Of a stretch of DNA of 7,822 nucleotides, positions 1 through 6,872 are shown piece after piece (position 1 is the stretch's first letter; each line of letters starts with the position of its first letter). This DNA comes from Acidimicrobiales bacterium (GTDB lineage: Bacteria > Actinomycetota > Acidimicrobiia > Acidimicrobiales > Poriferisodalaceae), in the NCBI GenBank assembly GCA_030749275.1, contig JASMKJ010000600.1, positions 1-7,822 on the forward strand. The letters are read 5' to 3'. Position numbers and translations under genes: made by a program. Below the pieces are notes generated by a model. That model saw nothing but the letters and a program-made list of their open reading frames with translations, had not been told where the DNA came from and did not search any database.

Positions 1-30
1 AACGAGATACCAGCTGGTGGTGATTTCCAT
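1..30 (-). CDS. nuoK: NADH-quinone oxidoreductase subunit K, N-terminal fragment (cut by window edge)
   Basis: Only the first ten codons are present, reading MEITTSWYLV, and the frame runs off the left edge. NuoK proteins typically begin with a short polar stretch followed by a W-Y-L motif leading into the first of three membrane helices, which this matches. The ATG (30-28) shares one base with the nuoJ stop, forming TGATG. A GAGG sequence lies nine bases upstream within nuoJ. NuoK is the small antiporter-like membrane subunit that carries glutamates of the central proton axis; those residues lie outside the window. The identification rests mainly on position directly after nuoJ plus the short N-terminal match. 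Confidence 0.85.
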   Translation of the reverse strand, partial: MEITTSWYLV

Positions 31-584
31 CAGCTCTCGCCTCGTTCTTCGAGGACTGGTGTGTCCGATTGCATGGGTTTTCGCGCCAGCACTACAGCGC
101 CGATGACTGCAATCACCAGGAGCAAAGAGGTCAATTCAAACGCATACACATGGTCTGAGAACAGCGACCGAGCGAGGAGCCGCACATTTTCTCCCCCTGA
201 GGCTGAACCGCCCATGGATGGGGCTCCGGTTACAGGCTCTCCGACAGCGACGATTAGCGCTCCTAGAACGACTAACGAACCAACTCCGAACGCTAAGGCA
301 GCCCATCGTTGGGCCGGTAATAGTGATAGTTCTAGATTTTGAGCTCGATCTACACCTAAGAGCATGATGACGAATAGGAAAAGGACAACTATCGCCCCTG
401 CATACACGATCACTTGGACGGCGGCGAGAAAGTGTGCTTCTTGAGCAACAAATTGGACTGCGATGCCAAAGAGGGTCATTACCAACATCAGGGCTGAGTG
501 GACCGGGTTTTTTGCGAAGATGACGCCGAGCGCTCCGGTTAGGCAGACCGCAGCCGCGACCAGAAAGACGAGAGTGTCAACCAT
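30..584 (-). CDS. nuoJ: NADH-quinone oxidoreductase subunit J (complex I membrane arm)
   Basis: NuoJ is an integral membrane subunit at the heel of the complex I membrane arm, packed between NuoH and NuoK. The protein has 184 residues. Five hydrophobic segments are visible at about 4-22, 28-47, 54-77, 95-115 and 147-168, as expected for the family. The third helix carries the family signature with Tyr61-Ala-Gly-Ala followed by a VLFLFVIMLL run (67-76); in known structures this helix can form a pi-bulge linked to coupling. The last helix is preceded by a conserved-looking segment with LLARSLFSDHVYAFE (136-150). A Gly/Ser-rich stretch (about 119-131) lies between helices 4 and 5. The ATG overlaps the nuoI stop by one base (TAATG). 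A GGGAG lies ten bases upstream, slightly far for a ribosome site, so coupling to nuoI translation is likely (inference). No truncation is seen. Confidence 0.96.
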   Translation of the reverse strand: MVDTLVFLVAAAVCLTGALGVIFAKNPVHSALMLVMTLFGIAVQFVAQEAHFLAAVQVIVYAGAIVVLFLFVIMLLGVDRAQNLELSLLPAQRWAALAFGVGSLVVLGALIVAVGEPVTGAPSMGGSASGGENVRLLARSLFSDHVYAFELTSLLLVIAVIGAVVLARKPMQSDTPVLEERGES

Positions 585-1234
585 TAGTGGCTATCTCCCG
601 GTTGAACGTTTTCCTCCGCGGGCTTGTCGGACTTCGGCCGCAAAGTCGGATCGTGTTGCCCCATTTCAGGTGTTCGTATTCCGTATCCGAGTTCGCCGCT
701 CCAGCCCACTCGATTTTGATAGTCGGGGTTTCCCGCCGACGCTGTAGCTCGCATCCATCCGGATGTGGCTAGGTCATCTCCTTGGTGCCAGAGTTCCCAT
801 GGCTGGGGTTGTGGAAGGCCATCATCTCCGACAACTAGTTCGTTTTTTGTATAGATGGCGTCCGATCGGCTACTGAAGCTGAATTCAAATAGTTTGGATT
901 CGGTGATGGCCTCTGTGGGGCAGGCTTCAACGCAAAGGTCGCAGTGAATGCAACGCAGGTAATTGATTTCATAGACATATCCGTAGCGTTCTCCTGGTGA
1001 CACAGGCTCAGTTTCGGGGTTGTCGGCACCTCGAACGTAAATGCATTTAGCGGGACATACGCCTGCGCACAATTCGCAACCAATGCACTTTTCCATGCCG
1101 TCTTCGTATCGATTCAGCACGTGTCTTCCGTGGAACCGCGGCGGCTTTGGACGCTTCTCTTTGGGATATTCTGTGGTAACTCTTTCTTCGAAGAGTTTCT
1201 TGAATGTGACTTTGAAGCCCGTGAGGTATCCCAT
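584..1234 (-). CDS. nuoI: NADH-quinone oxidoreductase subunit I (2x[4Fe-4S] ferredoxin-type subunit)
   Basis: NuoI carries clusters N6a and N6b, which pass electrons from NuoG to N2 in NuoB within the peripheral arm. The protein is 216 residues. Two ferredoxin motifs are visible: Cys50, 53, 56 with Cys60-Pro, and Cys95, 98, 101 with Cys105-Pro. By the usual ferredoxin crossover, each cluster takes three cysteines from one motif and one from the other. Cys64 is an extra cysteine next to motif 1. The N-terminal amphipathic segment ([15 protein letters not shown]) is typical of the family and lies on the membrane surface. The frame stays open 65 codons further upstream, but that extension lies wholly inside nuoH. 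The chosen ATG has GGAAGA six bases upstream and overlaps the nuoH stop by one base (TAATG). The C-terminal tail after motif 2 is about 110 residues, rich in Trp, Gly, Pro and charged residues, and longer than in Escherichia coli (about 180-residue protein); actinobacterial NuoI are typically long. Confidence 0.97.
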   Translation of the reverse strand: MGYLTGFKVTFKKLFEERVTTEYPKEKRPKPPRFHGRHVLNRYEDGMEKCIGCELCAGVCPAKCIYVRGADNPETEPVSPGERYGYVYEINYLRCIHCDLCVEACPTEAITESKLFEFSFSSRSDAIYTKNELVVGDDGLPQPQPWELWHQGDDLATSGWMRATASAGNPDYQNRVGWSGELGYGIRTPEMGQHDPTLRPKSDKPAEENVQPGDSH

Positions 1235-2427
1235 TACGCGTCTTCCAATTCTTCTTGGTAGGCGCGGTTTCCGGCTCGAAGAGCTGCCAGAAGCAACGAA
1301 GCGCCAATGGCGAGTGCCACTATCGCGGCGCCGTATGTAGTTATCCAATTCCAGTCGTATGTGGCGCGTAACTCTTTGAGGCTGATGAACATCAGCCAGA
1401 ACAAAATTAGGGGTATGAGGAGTTTCCACCCGAGGTGCATTAGTTGGTCGTAACGAAGGCGCGGGAGGGTAGCTCTAAACCAAACGAAGACGAACAAGAA
1501 TGCAAGTACCTTCAGTAAGAACCATATGGTTGGCCAGAACCAGGTCATTCCGAACAGAATTGGTCCGGCGGGTCCTCCAAAGAAAAGGGTGACCATGATG
1601 GCGGACATAGTGATCACGTTCATGAATTCTGCGAGAAAGAACAGTGCGAATCGGATTGATGAATATTCGGTATGGAAGCCGCCTACTAATTCTTGTTCAG
1701 CCTCGACTAAGTCGAATGGTGGCCGGTTCAATTCCGCGGTTGCTGCTATCAAAAACACAACGAAGGGGACGATCCCTGAAGAGATAAGAAACCATCGGGT
1801 GATACCACCCGATTGGGCCGCGACGATTCCGTGTGTCGACAAAGTACCCGCGAGTACCACGACAACGACCGTGGCCATGCCAAGTGCAGCTTCATAGGAG
1901 ATGGCTTGGGCAGATGCACGAACCGAACCGATGAGGGGATATTTGGATCCTGAGGCCCAGCCCGCGAGCATGACGCCGTAGACAGCTATTGACGACATTG
2001 CCAGCAGGAGGAGGATCCCAATGGGTGGATCCGCTACTTGAAGAAACGTTTCACGTCCAAAGATTGTGACCGTGCCTGAGGCTCCACCACCGAAAGATCC
2101 TCCGATGGGCACTACTGCGAACGAAAGGAACGCAGTAACCGCCGAGATGTATGGCGCAAGCCTGAAGACGAGTGGATCAGCATTTTCTGGACGAAGGTCT
2201 TCTTTGAAGAAGAACTTCACTCCGTCAGCGAACGTTTGTAGTAGGCCCCATGGGCCCGCGACGTTCGGGCCTATGCGATTTTGCATGTCCGAGATGAGCT
2301 TTCGCTCGAACCACACCATGAACATCGTTGCGACGAGGAGGAAGGTGAAGGCAACTAGGACTTTAATGAGCATGATGCCCACATCGGTCAGGTCAACTCC
2401 GTCCAAATAAAGCGGGTCTCCTGTCAT
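1234..2427 (-). CDS. nuoH: NADH-quinone oxidoreductase subunit H (ND1-type membrane subunit)
   Basis: NuoH anchors the peripheral arm to the membrane and forms most of the quinone access chamber and the first part of the proton-coupling axis. The protein has 397 residues. Signature blocks are present in order: Glu41-Arg-Lys near the end of the first helix, RIGPN (51-55), the [11 protein letters not shown] loop (67-77), [12 protein letters not shown] (156-167) with SYE (177-179), the acidic loop AELNRPPFD (231-239) continuing to Glu242, Glu244 and Glu246, and [12 protein letters not shown] (319-330). Eight or so hydrophobic segments are distributed between residues 17 and 383. The start overlaps the nuoG stop as ATGA (4 nt). 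Only a weak purine-rich ribosome site (GGATAGAGA) precedes it, so translational coupling to nuoG is likely (inference). The stop overlaps the nuoI start. The RIGPNVAGP variant, with Val where many bacteria have Arg, also occurs in mitochondrial ND1, so it is not a defect. Confidence 0.98.
   Translation of the reverse strand: MTGDPLYLDGVDLTDVGIMLIKVLVAFTFLLVATMFMVWFERKLISDMQNRIGPNVAGPWGLLQTFADGVKFFFKEDLRPENADPLVFRLAPYISAVTAFLSFAVVPIGGSFGGGASGTVTIFGRETFLQVADPPIGILLLLAMSSIAVYGVMLAGWASGSKYPLIGSVRASAQAISYEAALGMATVVVVVLAGTLSTHGIVAAQSGGITRWFLISSGIVPFVVFLIAATAELNRPPFDLVEAEQELVGGFHTEYSSIRFALFFLAEFMNVITMSAIMVTLFFGGPAGPILFGMTWFWPTIWFLLKVLAFLFVFVWFRATLPRLRYDQLMHLGWKLLIPLILFWLMFISLKELRATYDWNWITTYGAAIVALAIGASLLLAALRAGNRAYQEELEDA
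1241..1246 (-). promoter_or_regulatory. Ribosome binding site that fixes the nuoI start
   Basis: On the minus strand this reads GGAAGA, six bases before the ATG at 1234-1232 and inside the last codons of nuoH. Together with the protein starting MGYLTGF, it supports this ATG over the upstream one at 1429, which would add 65 arginine-rich residues unlike any NuoI. Confidence 0.7.
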
Positions 2428-4859
2428 AGTGTCTCTATCCGGATGTCGTTCACCGCGGCATCGGCATCAATAAAGCGGTTGGCGCCACCACCCGGTTGGT
2501 TGAACGGGAGCATCGCCGTGCCTCGTCGAATGTTCTCGTCAGCGATAACGGTAACGGTTTCAGTCGACCGGGTGGAGATCACGCGGACATCGTCCCCGCT
2601 CAAGATTCCCAACCGTTGGAGATCGTTGGGATGAACTTTTAAGGCAGGTGCTTGAGCAAGCGCTTGTAGTGAAGGGCTGTGAACCGTTGCGGTTGCAGCG
2701 TCCCAAAGTTTGCGACCGCTTACCAATCGAAGTCCGTAGCCGTCTGCCACCGGGGGTGTTTCAGGTGACGGCAAGTTTAGTTCTATCGAAGTTTCTTGCA
2801 CGAGAATGCCTTCGTGGGCTTCGGAACTTTCGACTCTTTCCAGAGTGACGCCAGCGTGACTTGGGGCAACACGTTCGATCTCTCGCCATATGTCTTGTTT
2901 TGAGCTCAGGCCCAAGTCGCTTCCTAGACGCCACGCGAGTTCGGTTGCGATCATCCAGTCGTCACGTGCTGATCCTGGGGGGGTGATCTTTTGGGTCAAC
3001 CTGCTGACGCGGCCTTCAATGTTCGTTGTGGTGCCGCCTTGTTCTCCATAAGCAGTCGCTGGTAGAGCAACATCCGCCTGGGCAACCGAATCGGTGACGA
3101 AGTTATCAATGGCAATGACTGTTTTCGCTTTTTGGATCGCTTCGGCTGCGAGGTTGTGGTCCGGAAAGTCAGATAAGGGATCTGCACCCAACAAAATGAG
3201 AGTGTCGAGTTCGCCCGAGGCGGCGGCGTGAAGCATTCCGGTTGTGTCAAGCCCTTTGGCCGCTGGAACGCCACCCCAGGTCTGTAGAAGGGCTTGGCTT
3301 GGCTGTTGGATGTCGGTGCGACCAGGCAGAATTCCTGGGGCAAGACCCATATCGAGAGCACCTCGCACATTCCCTCTCCTTAGCGCTGGGAGGAACGTCG
3401 CGTGTGGGAGTTCCGTTCGAATCACTGCGGCCAAGGACAGTGCTGGGTCCGCAGACTCAGCCATCGAAGCTCGTCCAAAGACGACAACAACAGTGCCTTC
3501 GCCGAGTTGTCGGGCCAATGGATCGTCACTAGCCAACAATTCGCTCAAGGCTTTGGCTGTTTCCCCGGGCGCGCAGCGGATCGATCGTTGCGCATACGGT
3601 TCACATCCGGTTGGATTTGGACCTATCTCCACTACGTTGGTTCGGCCCTTGTTTGCGGCACCGCGGAGTCGTAAATGCAATATCGCTAACTCTTCTTTGA
3701 TGTCGGGGCCCACAACAAGGACAGTGTCCGCAGAGCATGCGTCTGCAATGGTGGCCGGCGGCAGGGCCAGAACTACTTCAGCTGGTAGGCCGTCACCTAA
3801 TTGAGCGTCAACGTTGTCTGTGCCTACTACCGCTCCCGCGAACTTTGACCATGCGTATGCATCTTCATTGGTCAGTCTTGACCCACCGATGATCCCTACA
3901 CGTTCTGGTCCCGCTTGTTGTATGGCTTCAGCCGCGACAGCGAGGGCGGAGCCCCAGTCGATCCCTAATAGTTGCCGCTGATCGTTCGTATCGCGGATGA
4001 GTGGCGTCGTTAAACGCTGTTCACTGTTGACAGACTCAAAGTTGAAACGTCCTTTGTCGCATAACCAACCGTGGTTCACCGATTCCACGTCCACTCCCAA
4101 ATACCGGACGAGTTCATTCCTGGATGATTGAACGGCGACGCGACAACCCATAGAGCATGTTGTGCAGGTTGATTCCACCTGCTCTAAATCCCAGGGTCGC
4201 GCCTTGAATCGATAAGGGGCAGCTGTCAGTGCTCCTACGGGACATATCTGAACGGTGTTGCCCGAAAAATACGAGCTAAACGGTTCATCGGGGAAGGTAA
4301 GAACTTGGGTTGCGTTTCCTCGTTCGGTGAAGTGGATCAGTGGGTCCCCAGCGACTTCATCGGCAAAGCGGGTACATCGGTCGCACAGTATGCAGCGTTC
4401 TCTGTCTAAATGAACGAGGTCAGAAATTGGAATGGGTTTTTCGTAGTGGCGCTTTTCTTCCACGAACCGTGATTCGCCTGGGCCGTAGGCCATTGTTTGA
4501 TCCTGAAGGGGGCATTCTCCCCCTTTGTCGCATACGGGACAGTCCAAGGGATGGTTTACAAGAAGGAATTCAAGAATTCCTTCTTGGGCTCGTTTCGTGT
4601 CTTCTGATTCAGTGTCGACCGACATTCCGTCTGAAACGGGGACCATGCACGATGGTTGCAGCATCGGACCGCGACCCGTATCAATGTCGACTAGGCACAT
4701 TCGACACATGCCAACTGGTGACATTCGTTCGTGATAACAAAATCTCGGTATGTGAACCCCCGCGCGGTCAGCCGCTGCAATGAGCATCTCACCGGCTAGT
4801 GCTTCAACCTGGGTTCCGTTGATCGTGACTGTGATTTCGCTAGGTGTCGGTTCAGACAT
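2424..4859 (-). CDS. nuoG: NADH-quinone oxidoreductase subunit G (large Fe-S subunit, with N7 cluster)
   Basis: NuoG is the large peripheral-arm subunit that relays electrons from NuoF to NuoI. The protein has 811 residues. The N-terminal ferredoxin-like domain binds [2Fe-2S] N1b (Cys41, 52, 55, 71). The His-Cys segment HPLDCPVCDKGGEC supplies N5 (His103, Cys107, 110, 116). Cys156, 159, 162 and 206 form N4. A further set, Cys232, 235, 239 and 267, matches the off-pathway [4Fe-4S] cluster N7, which only some bacteria keep. From about 280 to 690 follows a molybdopterin-oxidoreductase-like fold that has no cofactor in complex I, and 707-811 resembles a dinucleotide-binding domain, ending with an LPFNQPGGGANRF segment. 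The ATG lies inside the last codons of nuoF (8-nt overlap) and is preceded by GAGGTGG with six-base spacing. The stop shares ATGA with nuoH. The early coding region contains two strong hairpins (listed separately). Confidence 0.98.
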   Translation of the reverse strand: MSEPTPSEITVTINGTQVEALAGEMLIAAADRAGVHIPRFCYHERMSPVGMCRMCLVDIDTGRGPMLQPSCMVPVSDGMSVDTESEDTKRAQEGILEFLLVNHPLDCPVCDKGGECPLQDQTMAYGPGESRFVEEKRHYEKPIPISDLVHLDRERCILCDRCTRFADEVAGDPLIHFTERGNATQVLTFPDEPFSSYFSGNTVQICPVGALTAAPYRFKARPWDLEQVESTCTTCSMGCRVAVQSSRNELVRYLGVDVESVNHGWLCDKGRFNFESVNSEQRLTTPLIRDTNDQRQLLGIDWGSALAVAAEAIQQAGPERVGIIGGSRLTNEDAYAWSKFAGAVVGTDNVDAQLGDGLPAEVVLALPPATIADACSADTVLVVGPDIKEELAILHLRLRGAANKGRTNVVEIGPNPTGCEPYAQRSIRCAPGETAKALSELLASDDPLARQLGEGTVVVVFGRASMAESADPALSLAAVIRTELPHATFLPALRRGNVRGALDMGLAPGILPGRTDIQQPSQALLQTWGGVPAAKGLDTTGMLHAAASGELDTLILLGADPLSDFPDHNLAAEAIQKAKTVIAIDNFVTDSVAQADVALPATAYGEQGGTTTNIEGRVSRLTQKITPPGSARDDWMIATELAWRLGSDLGLSSKQDIWREIERVAPSHAGVTLERVESSEAHEGILVQETSIELNLPSPETPPVADGYGLRLVSGRKLWDAATATVHSPSLQALAQAPALKVHPNDLQRLGILSGDDVRVISTRSTETVTVIADENIRRGTAMLPFNQPGGGANRFIDADAAVNDIRIETL
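4506..4525 (-). repeat. GC-rich inverted repeat (7-bp stem, 6-nt loop) inside nuoG
   Basis: AAGGGGG at 4506-4512 is exactly complementary to CCCCCTT at 4519-4525, with a six-base loop. It lies over codons for the Lys-Gly-Gly-Glu-Cys-Pro-Leu segment that holds the last N5 ligand, so the protein sequence constrains much of it. There is no trailing U run, so it is not a rho-independent terminator. Whether it folds in the message is unknown. Confidence 0.6.
4559..4586 (-). repeat. Perfect 13-bp inverted repeat with 2-nt spacer inside nuoG
   Basis: The arms at 4559-4571 and 4574-4586 (CAAGAAGGAATTC and its exact complement) are separated by two bases. In the nuoG frame it spans residues 92-101 (QEGILEFLLV). 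A real RNA hairpin would open one or two inner pairs to make a loop. On the message it is followed by UAAACC rather than a U run, so it does not look like a terminator. The encoded LEFLL segment just before His103 of cluster N5 is well conserved in the family, so the palindrome may be incidental to codon choice. Confidence 0.75.
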
Positions 4860-6264
4860 CGACAGCCACCTCGATCATGGTTGGGTGGTCGTTGCCGGCA
4901 ACTTTGGCTTCGAATTCTTCCCGAAACAGTGTGAGTGCTGAATGAATTGGCGCAAAGGCGGAGGGCCCCACAAAACAGATAGTTGTCATGCGGTAGGGAA
5001 ATGGGACGGCTTCAATTCCTTTCGACGGGACTGCAGCGTGCGGGAAGTCGCCGGGACAGATTGTTTCTCCTACTTCGATTAATAATTCGAGATCGCGGGC
5101 AGTCCCACGTCCTTCTACCACCCGTCGGAGTATTTGTTCGAGCCATGTCCCGCCCTCTCGGCAGGGCACACATTTGCCGCATGATTCATGTGCATAGAAC
5201 TTGGTGAGAGTGAGAGCTGCAGCAGGGATGTCTGTCGTCTCATCCATTACCATGATCGCACCGGATCCGAGCATGGATCCTTGTGGTCCAACTTGACTTG
5301 CTTCGAACGGCAGATCAAGTTGATCGGCCGTGAACCACGGGGCCGAACCGCCGCCTGGGACAAACGCCTTCAACTGGTTGTCATCGCGAATCCCCCCACA
5401 CATGTCAGACCCGTAAAGCAAATCACGAAAGGTAGTGGTGCCGTTGACGATTTCGTAGACCCCTGGTCGCTTGACATGCCCGCTAACTGCCACCATGCGG
5501 GTGCCCGGCGAGCTTTCGGTTCCTATTGAAGTGAAGGCCTCGGCACCATGTTCGAGAATCCACGGAAGGTTCGACAAAGTTTCGACGTTGTTGACGATGG
5601 TCGGTTGTCCGTACAAACCAATTGATGCGGGAAAGTAGGGCGGCTTAAGTCTCGGCATTCCACGGTTACCTTCGAGACTTTCAATCAATGCTGTCTCCTC
5701 GCCCACTACATAAGCGCCGGCTCCCCAATGCAAAACTATGTCGACCGAGAAATCACTGTCCTGAATGTTCTTTCCGATGTAGCCAGCGGCGTATGCGTCG
5801 TTGAGAGCTTGCGCGACGCGTTCTTGGGCGACAGCCATCTCGCCGCGTATATAGAGAAAACATTGGCTCAGGCCAACTGCATAACAGGCAATTAAGCAGC
5901 CTTCTATAAGTTGATGAGGGTCCAGTTCCATTAGCAGTCTGTCTTTGTAGGTTCCCGGTTCGGATTCGTCACCGTTGACCACTAGGTACCGCGGCCAGAC
6001 TTCTGGGGGACAAAACCCCCATTTGACTCCAGCTGGGAATCCTGCTCCCCCTCGACCTAACAGCGTTGCATCTCGGACCTCGTTATGAACTTCCTCTGGA
6101 GTTCGTTGCAGAGCTTTCTTCAGTCCTTCGTATCCACCGGTGGCTTCATATCTGGTGAGTGTGTGCGAGTCTTCGTAGTCGAAACGAGAGGTCACTATCC
6201 GAGGGGTTTCGTTGGCGATAAAGCCTGGAGCGTGGGGAATCGGGGTTCCTGTCATTTCGTTCAT
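4852..6264 (-). CDS. nuoF: NADH-quinone oxidoreductase subunit F (NADH- and FMN-binding)
   Basis: NuoF oxidises NADH at FMN and passes electrons to [4Fe-4S] cluster N3. The protein has 470 residues. The Gly-rich nucleotide-binding block GRGGAGFPAGVKW is at 70-82, NGDESEPGTYKDR at 97-109, and GAGAYVVGEETALIESLEG at 181-199. The SLBB-like region follows, with VSGHVKRPGVYE at 260-271. The N3 motif SCGKCVPCREG gives Cys362, 365 and 368. The fourth ligand is probably Cys430 in TTICFVGPSAFAP, because the residues after it (SALTLFREEFE) match the usual family C-terminus. That places it 62 residues after Cys368 instead of about 41, with an extra Cys403 between. The ATG at 6264-6262 overlaps the nuoE stop as ATGA. 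A second in-frame ATG nine bases on (Met4) could also serve, with GGTGAG better spaced for it. All nucleotide-binding motifs look intact. Confidence 0.97.
   Translation of the reverse strand: MNEMTGTPIPHAPGFIANETPRIVTSRFDYEDSHTLTRYEATGGYEGLKKALQRTPEEVHNEVRDATLLGRGGAGFPAGVKWGFCPPEVWPRYLVVNGDESEPGTYKDRLLMELDPHQLIEGCLIACYAVGLSQCFLYIRGEMAVAQERVAQALNDAYAAGYIGKNIQDSDFSVDIVLHWGAGAYVVGEETALIESLEGNRGMPRLKPPYFPASIGLYGQPTIVNNVETLSNLPWILEHGAEAFTSIGTESSPGTRMVAVSGHVKRPGVYEIVNGTTTFRDLLYGSDMCGGIRDDNQLKAFVPGGGSAPWFTADQLDLPFEASQVGPQGSMLGSGAIMVMDETTDIPAAALTLTKFYAHESCGKCVPCREGGTWLEQILRRVVEGRGTARDLELLIEVGETICPGDFPHAAVPSKGIEAVPFPYRMTTICFVGPSAFAPIHSALTLFREEFEAKVAGNDHPTMIEVAVDV
4866..4872 (-). promoter_or_regulatory. 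Ribosome binding site for nuoG
   Basis: On the minus strand this reads GAGGTGG, six bases before the nuoG ATG (4859-4857) and within the 3' end of nuoF. The match to the anti-Shine-Dalgarno consensus is good and the spacing optimal. It supports the start that overlaps nuoF by eight bases. Confidence 0.75.
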
Positions 6265-6872
6265 TTCTCACCGCCGTCTGTGACCATCCAGATCGGGGCG
6301 GACACAACTTCGTCGGGAGGTGTCGGCCGTACAAATCGGTCTTCGGGTATGTGTTGCCGTATCCGAGACAAAACACCGTGTCGGGGGACGTCGTGATCAG
6401 ATGACGCAAGTTCTTCGATTAGTTGATCGAATTGGTCTGCGGTTACTCGATACTGGTGTCGGTAATTGACCTGCAGGCAGGGTGCTTCGGTACATGCGGC
6501 CTGACATTCCGCTCCTTCAAGGGTGAACATGCCATCGGATGTGGACCCACCAGATTTCACTCCGAGTCGGGACTCCGCGTGTTTCATCAGGTCTCCTGCA
6601 CCCATGAGGGCACACGACATTGTCGTGCAGATATTGATGACGTATTTGCCCACCGGCTTGCGTTTAAACATCTCGTAGAAGGAGCAGGTGCCGAGCACTT
6701 CTGCGCTGGTTGTGCCGACCAACTCGGCGATTTCTGCCATCGCCTCATCGGTGATCCACCCCTCTTGTTCCTGCGCAAGATGTAGAAGCGGGATCATGGC
6801 CGATCGAGATTTGGGGTACCTCTCAATAATTTCCTGTGCTAGTTCTGAATTCTCATCAGTGAAAAATTTCAT
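6261..6872 (-). CDS. nuoE: NADH-quinone oxidoreductase subunit E (24-kDa type, [2Fe-2S] N1a)
   Basis: NuoE belongs to the NADH-dehydrogenase module and binds the off-pathway [2Fe-2S] cluster N1a close to the FMN of NuoF. The protein has 203 residues. An N-terminal helical domain (about 7-70) contains the usual PLLHLAQEQEGWI stretch (28-40) and GTCSFYEMF (61-69). A thioredoxin-like domain follows, with ligands Cys82 and Cys87 (CTTMSC) and Cys123 and Cys127 (CQAAC), matching the CX4C...CX3C pattern. A tail of about 45 residues after residue 158 is absent from the shorter E. coli protein (about 166 residues) and resembles the extended actinobacterial form. The ATG overlaps the nuoD stop as ATGA and has the strongest ribosome site in the window, GGGGGAGG seven bases upstream. 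The stop overlaps the nuoF start. Confidence 0.97.
   Translation of the reverse strand: MKFFTDENSELAQEIIERYPKSRSAMIPLLHLAQEQEGWITDEAMAEIAELVGTTSAEVLGTCSFYEMFKRKPVGKYVINICTTMSCALMGAGDLMKHAESRLGVKSGGSTSDGMFTLEGAECQAACTEAPCLQVNYRHQYRVTADQFDQLIEELASSDHDVPRHGVLSRIRQHIPEDRFVRPTPPDEVVSAPIWMVTDGGEK

Noticed and set aside
1235..1429. Upstream extension of the nuoI frame to an earlier ATG, adding 65 residues
   Set aside because: The extension is arginine- and serine-rich, lies wholly inside nuoH in another frame, and lacks resemblance to NuoI. The downstream ATG has a good ribosome site and a family-typical N-terminus.
2257..2277. Nuo[10 protein letters not shown] motif with Val in place of the common Arg
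   Set aside because: Mitochondrial ND1 also has Val at this position (GPNVVGP), so it is a natural variant and not a lost catalytic residue.
3571..3593. Imperfect palindrome around GCGCAGCGGATCGATCGTTGCGC in nuoG
   Set aside because: The stem contains non-Watson-Crick positions that become mismatches on the transcribed message, and it lies in ordinary coding sequence.
3244..3804. Plus-strand open frame of 186 codons opposite nuoG
   Set aside because: Its product is rich in Ser, Arg, Pro and Ala with no recognisable domain, and there is no convincing ribosome site. It is explained by the reverse complement of the nuoG reading frame.
4340..4783. Plus-strand open frame of 147 codons opposite the nuoG Fe-S region
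   Set aside because: It has no recognisable motif and lies fully antisense to the strongly conserved N-terminal half of NuoG. It is a chance open frame.
6004..6021. TGGGGG/CCCCCA inverted repeat with a 6-nt loop in nuoF
   Set aside because: The arms are only 6 bp and are largely set by codons for Trp82, Gly83 and Pro86-87. There is no U run after it on the message, so nothing points to a terminator or regulatory site.
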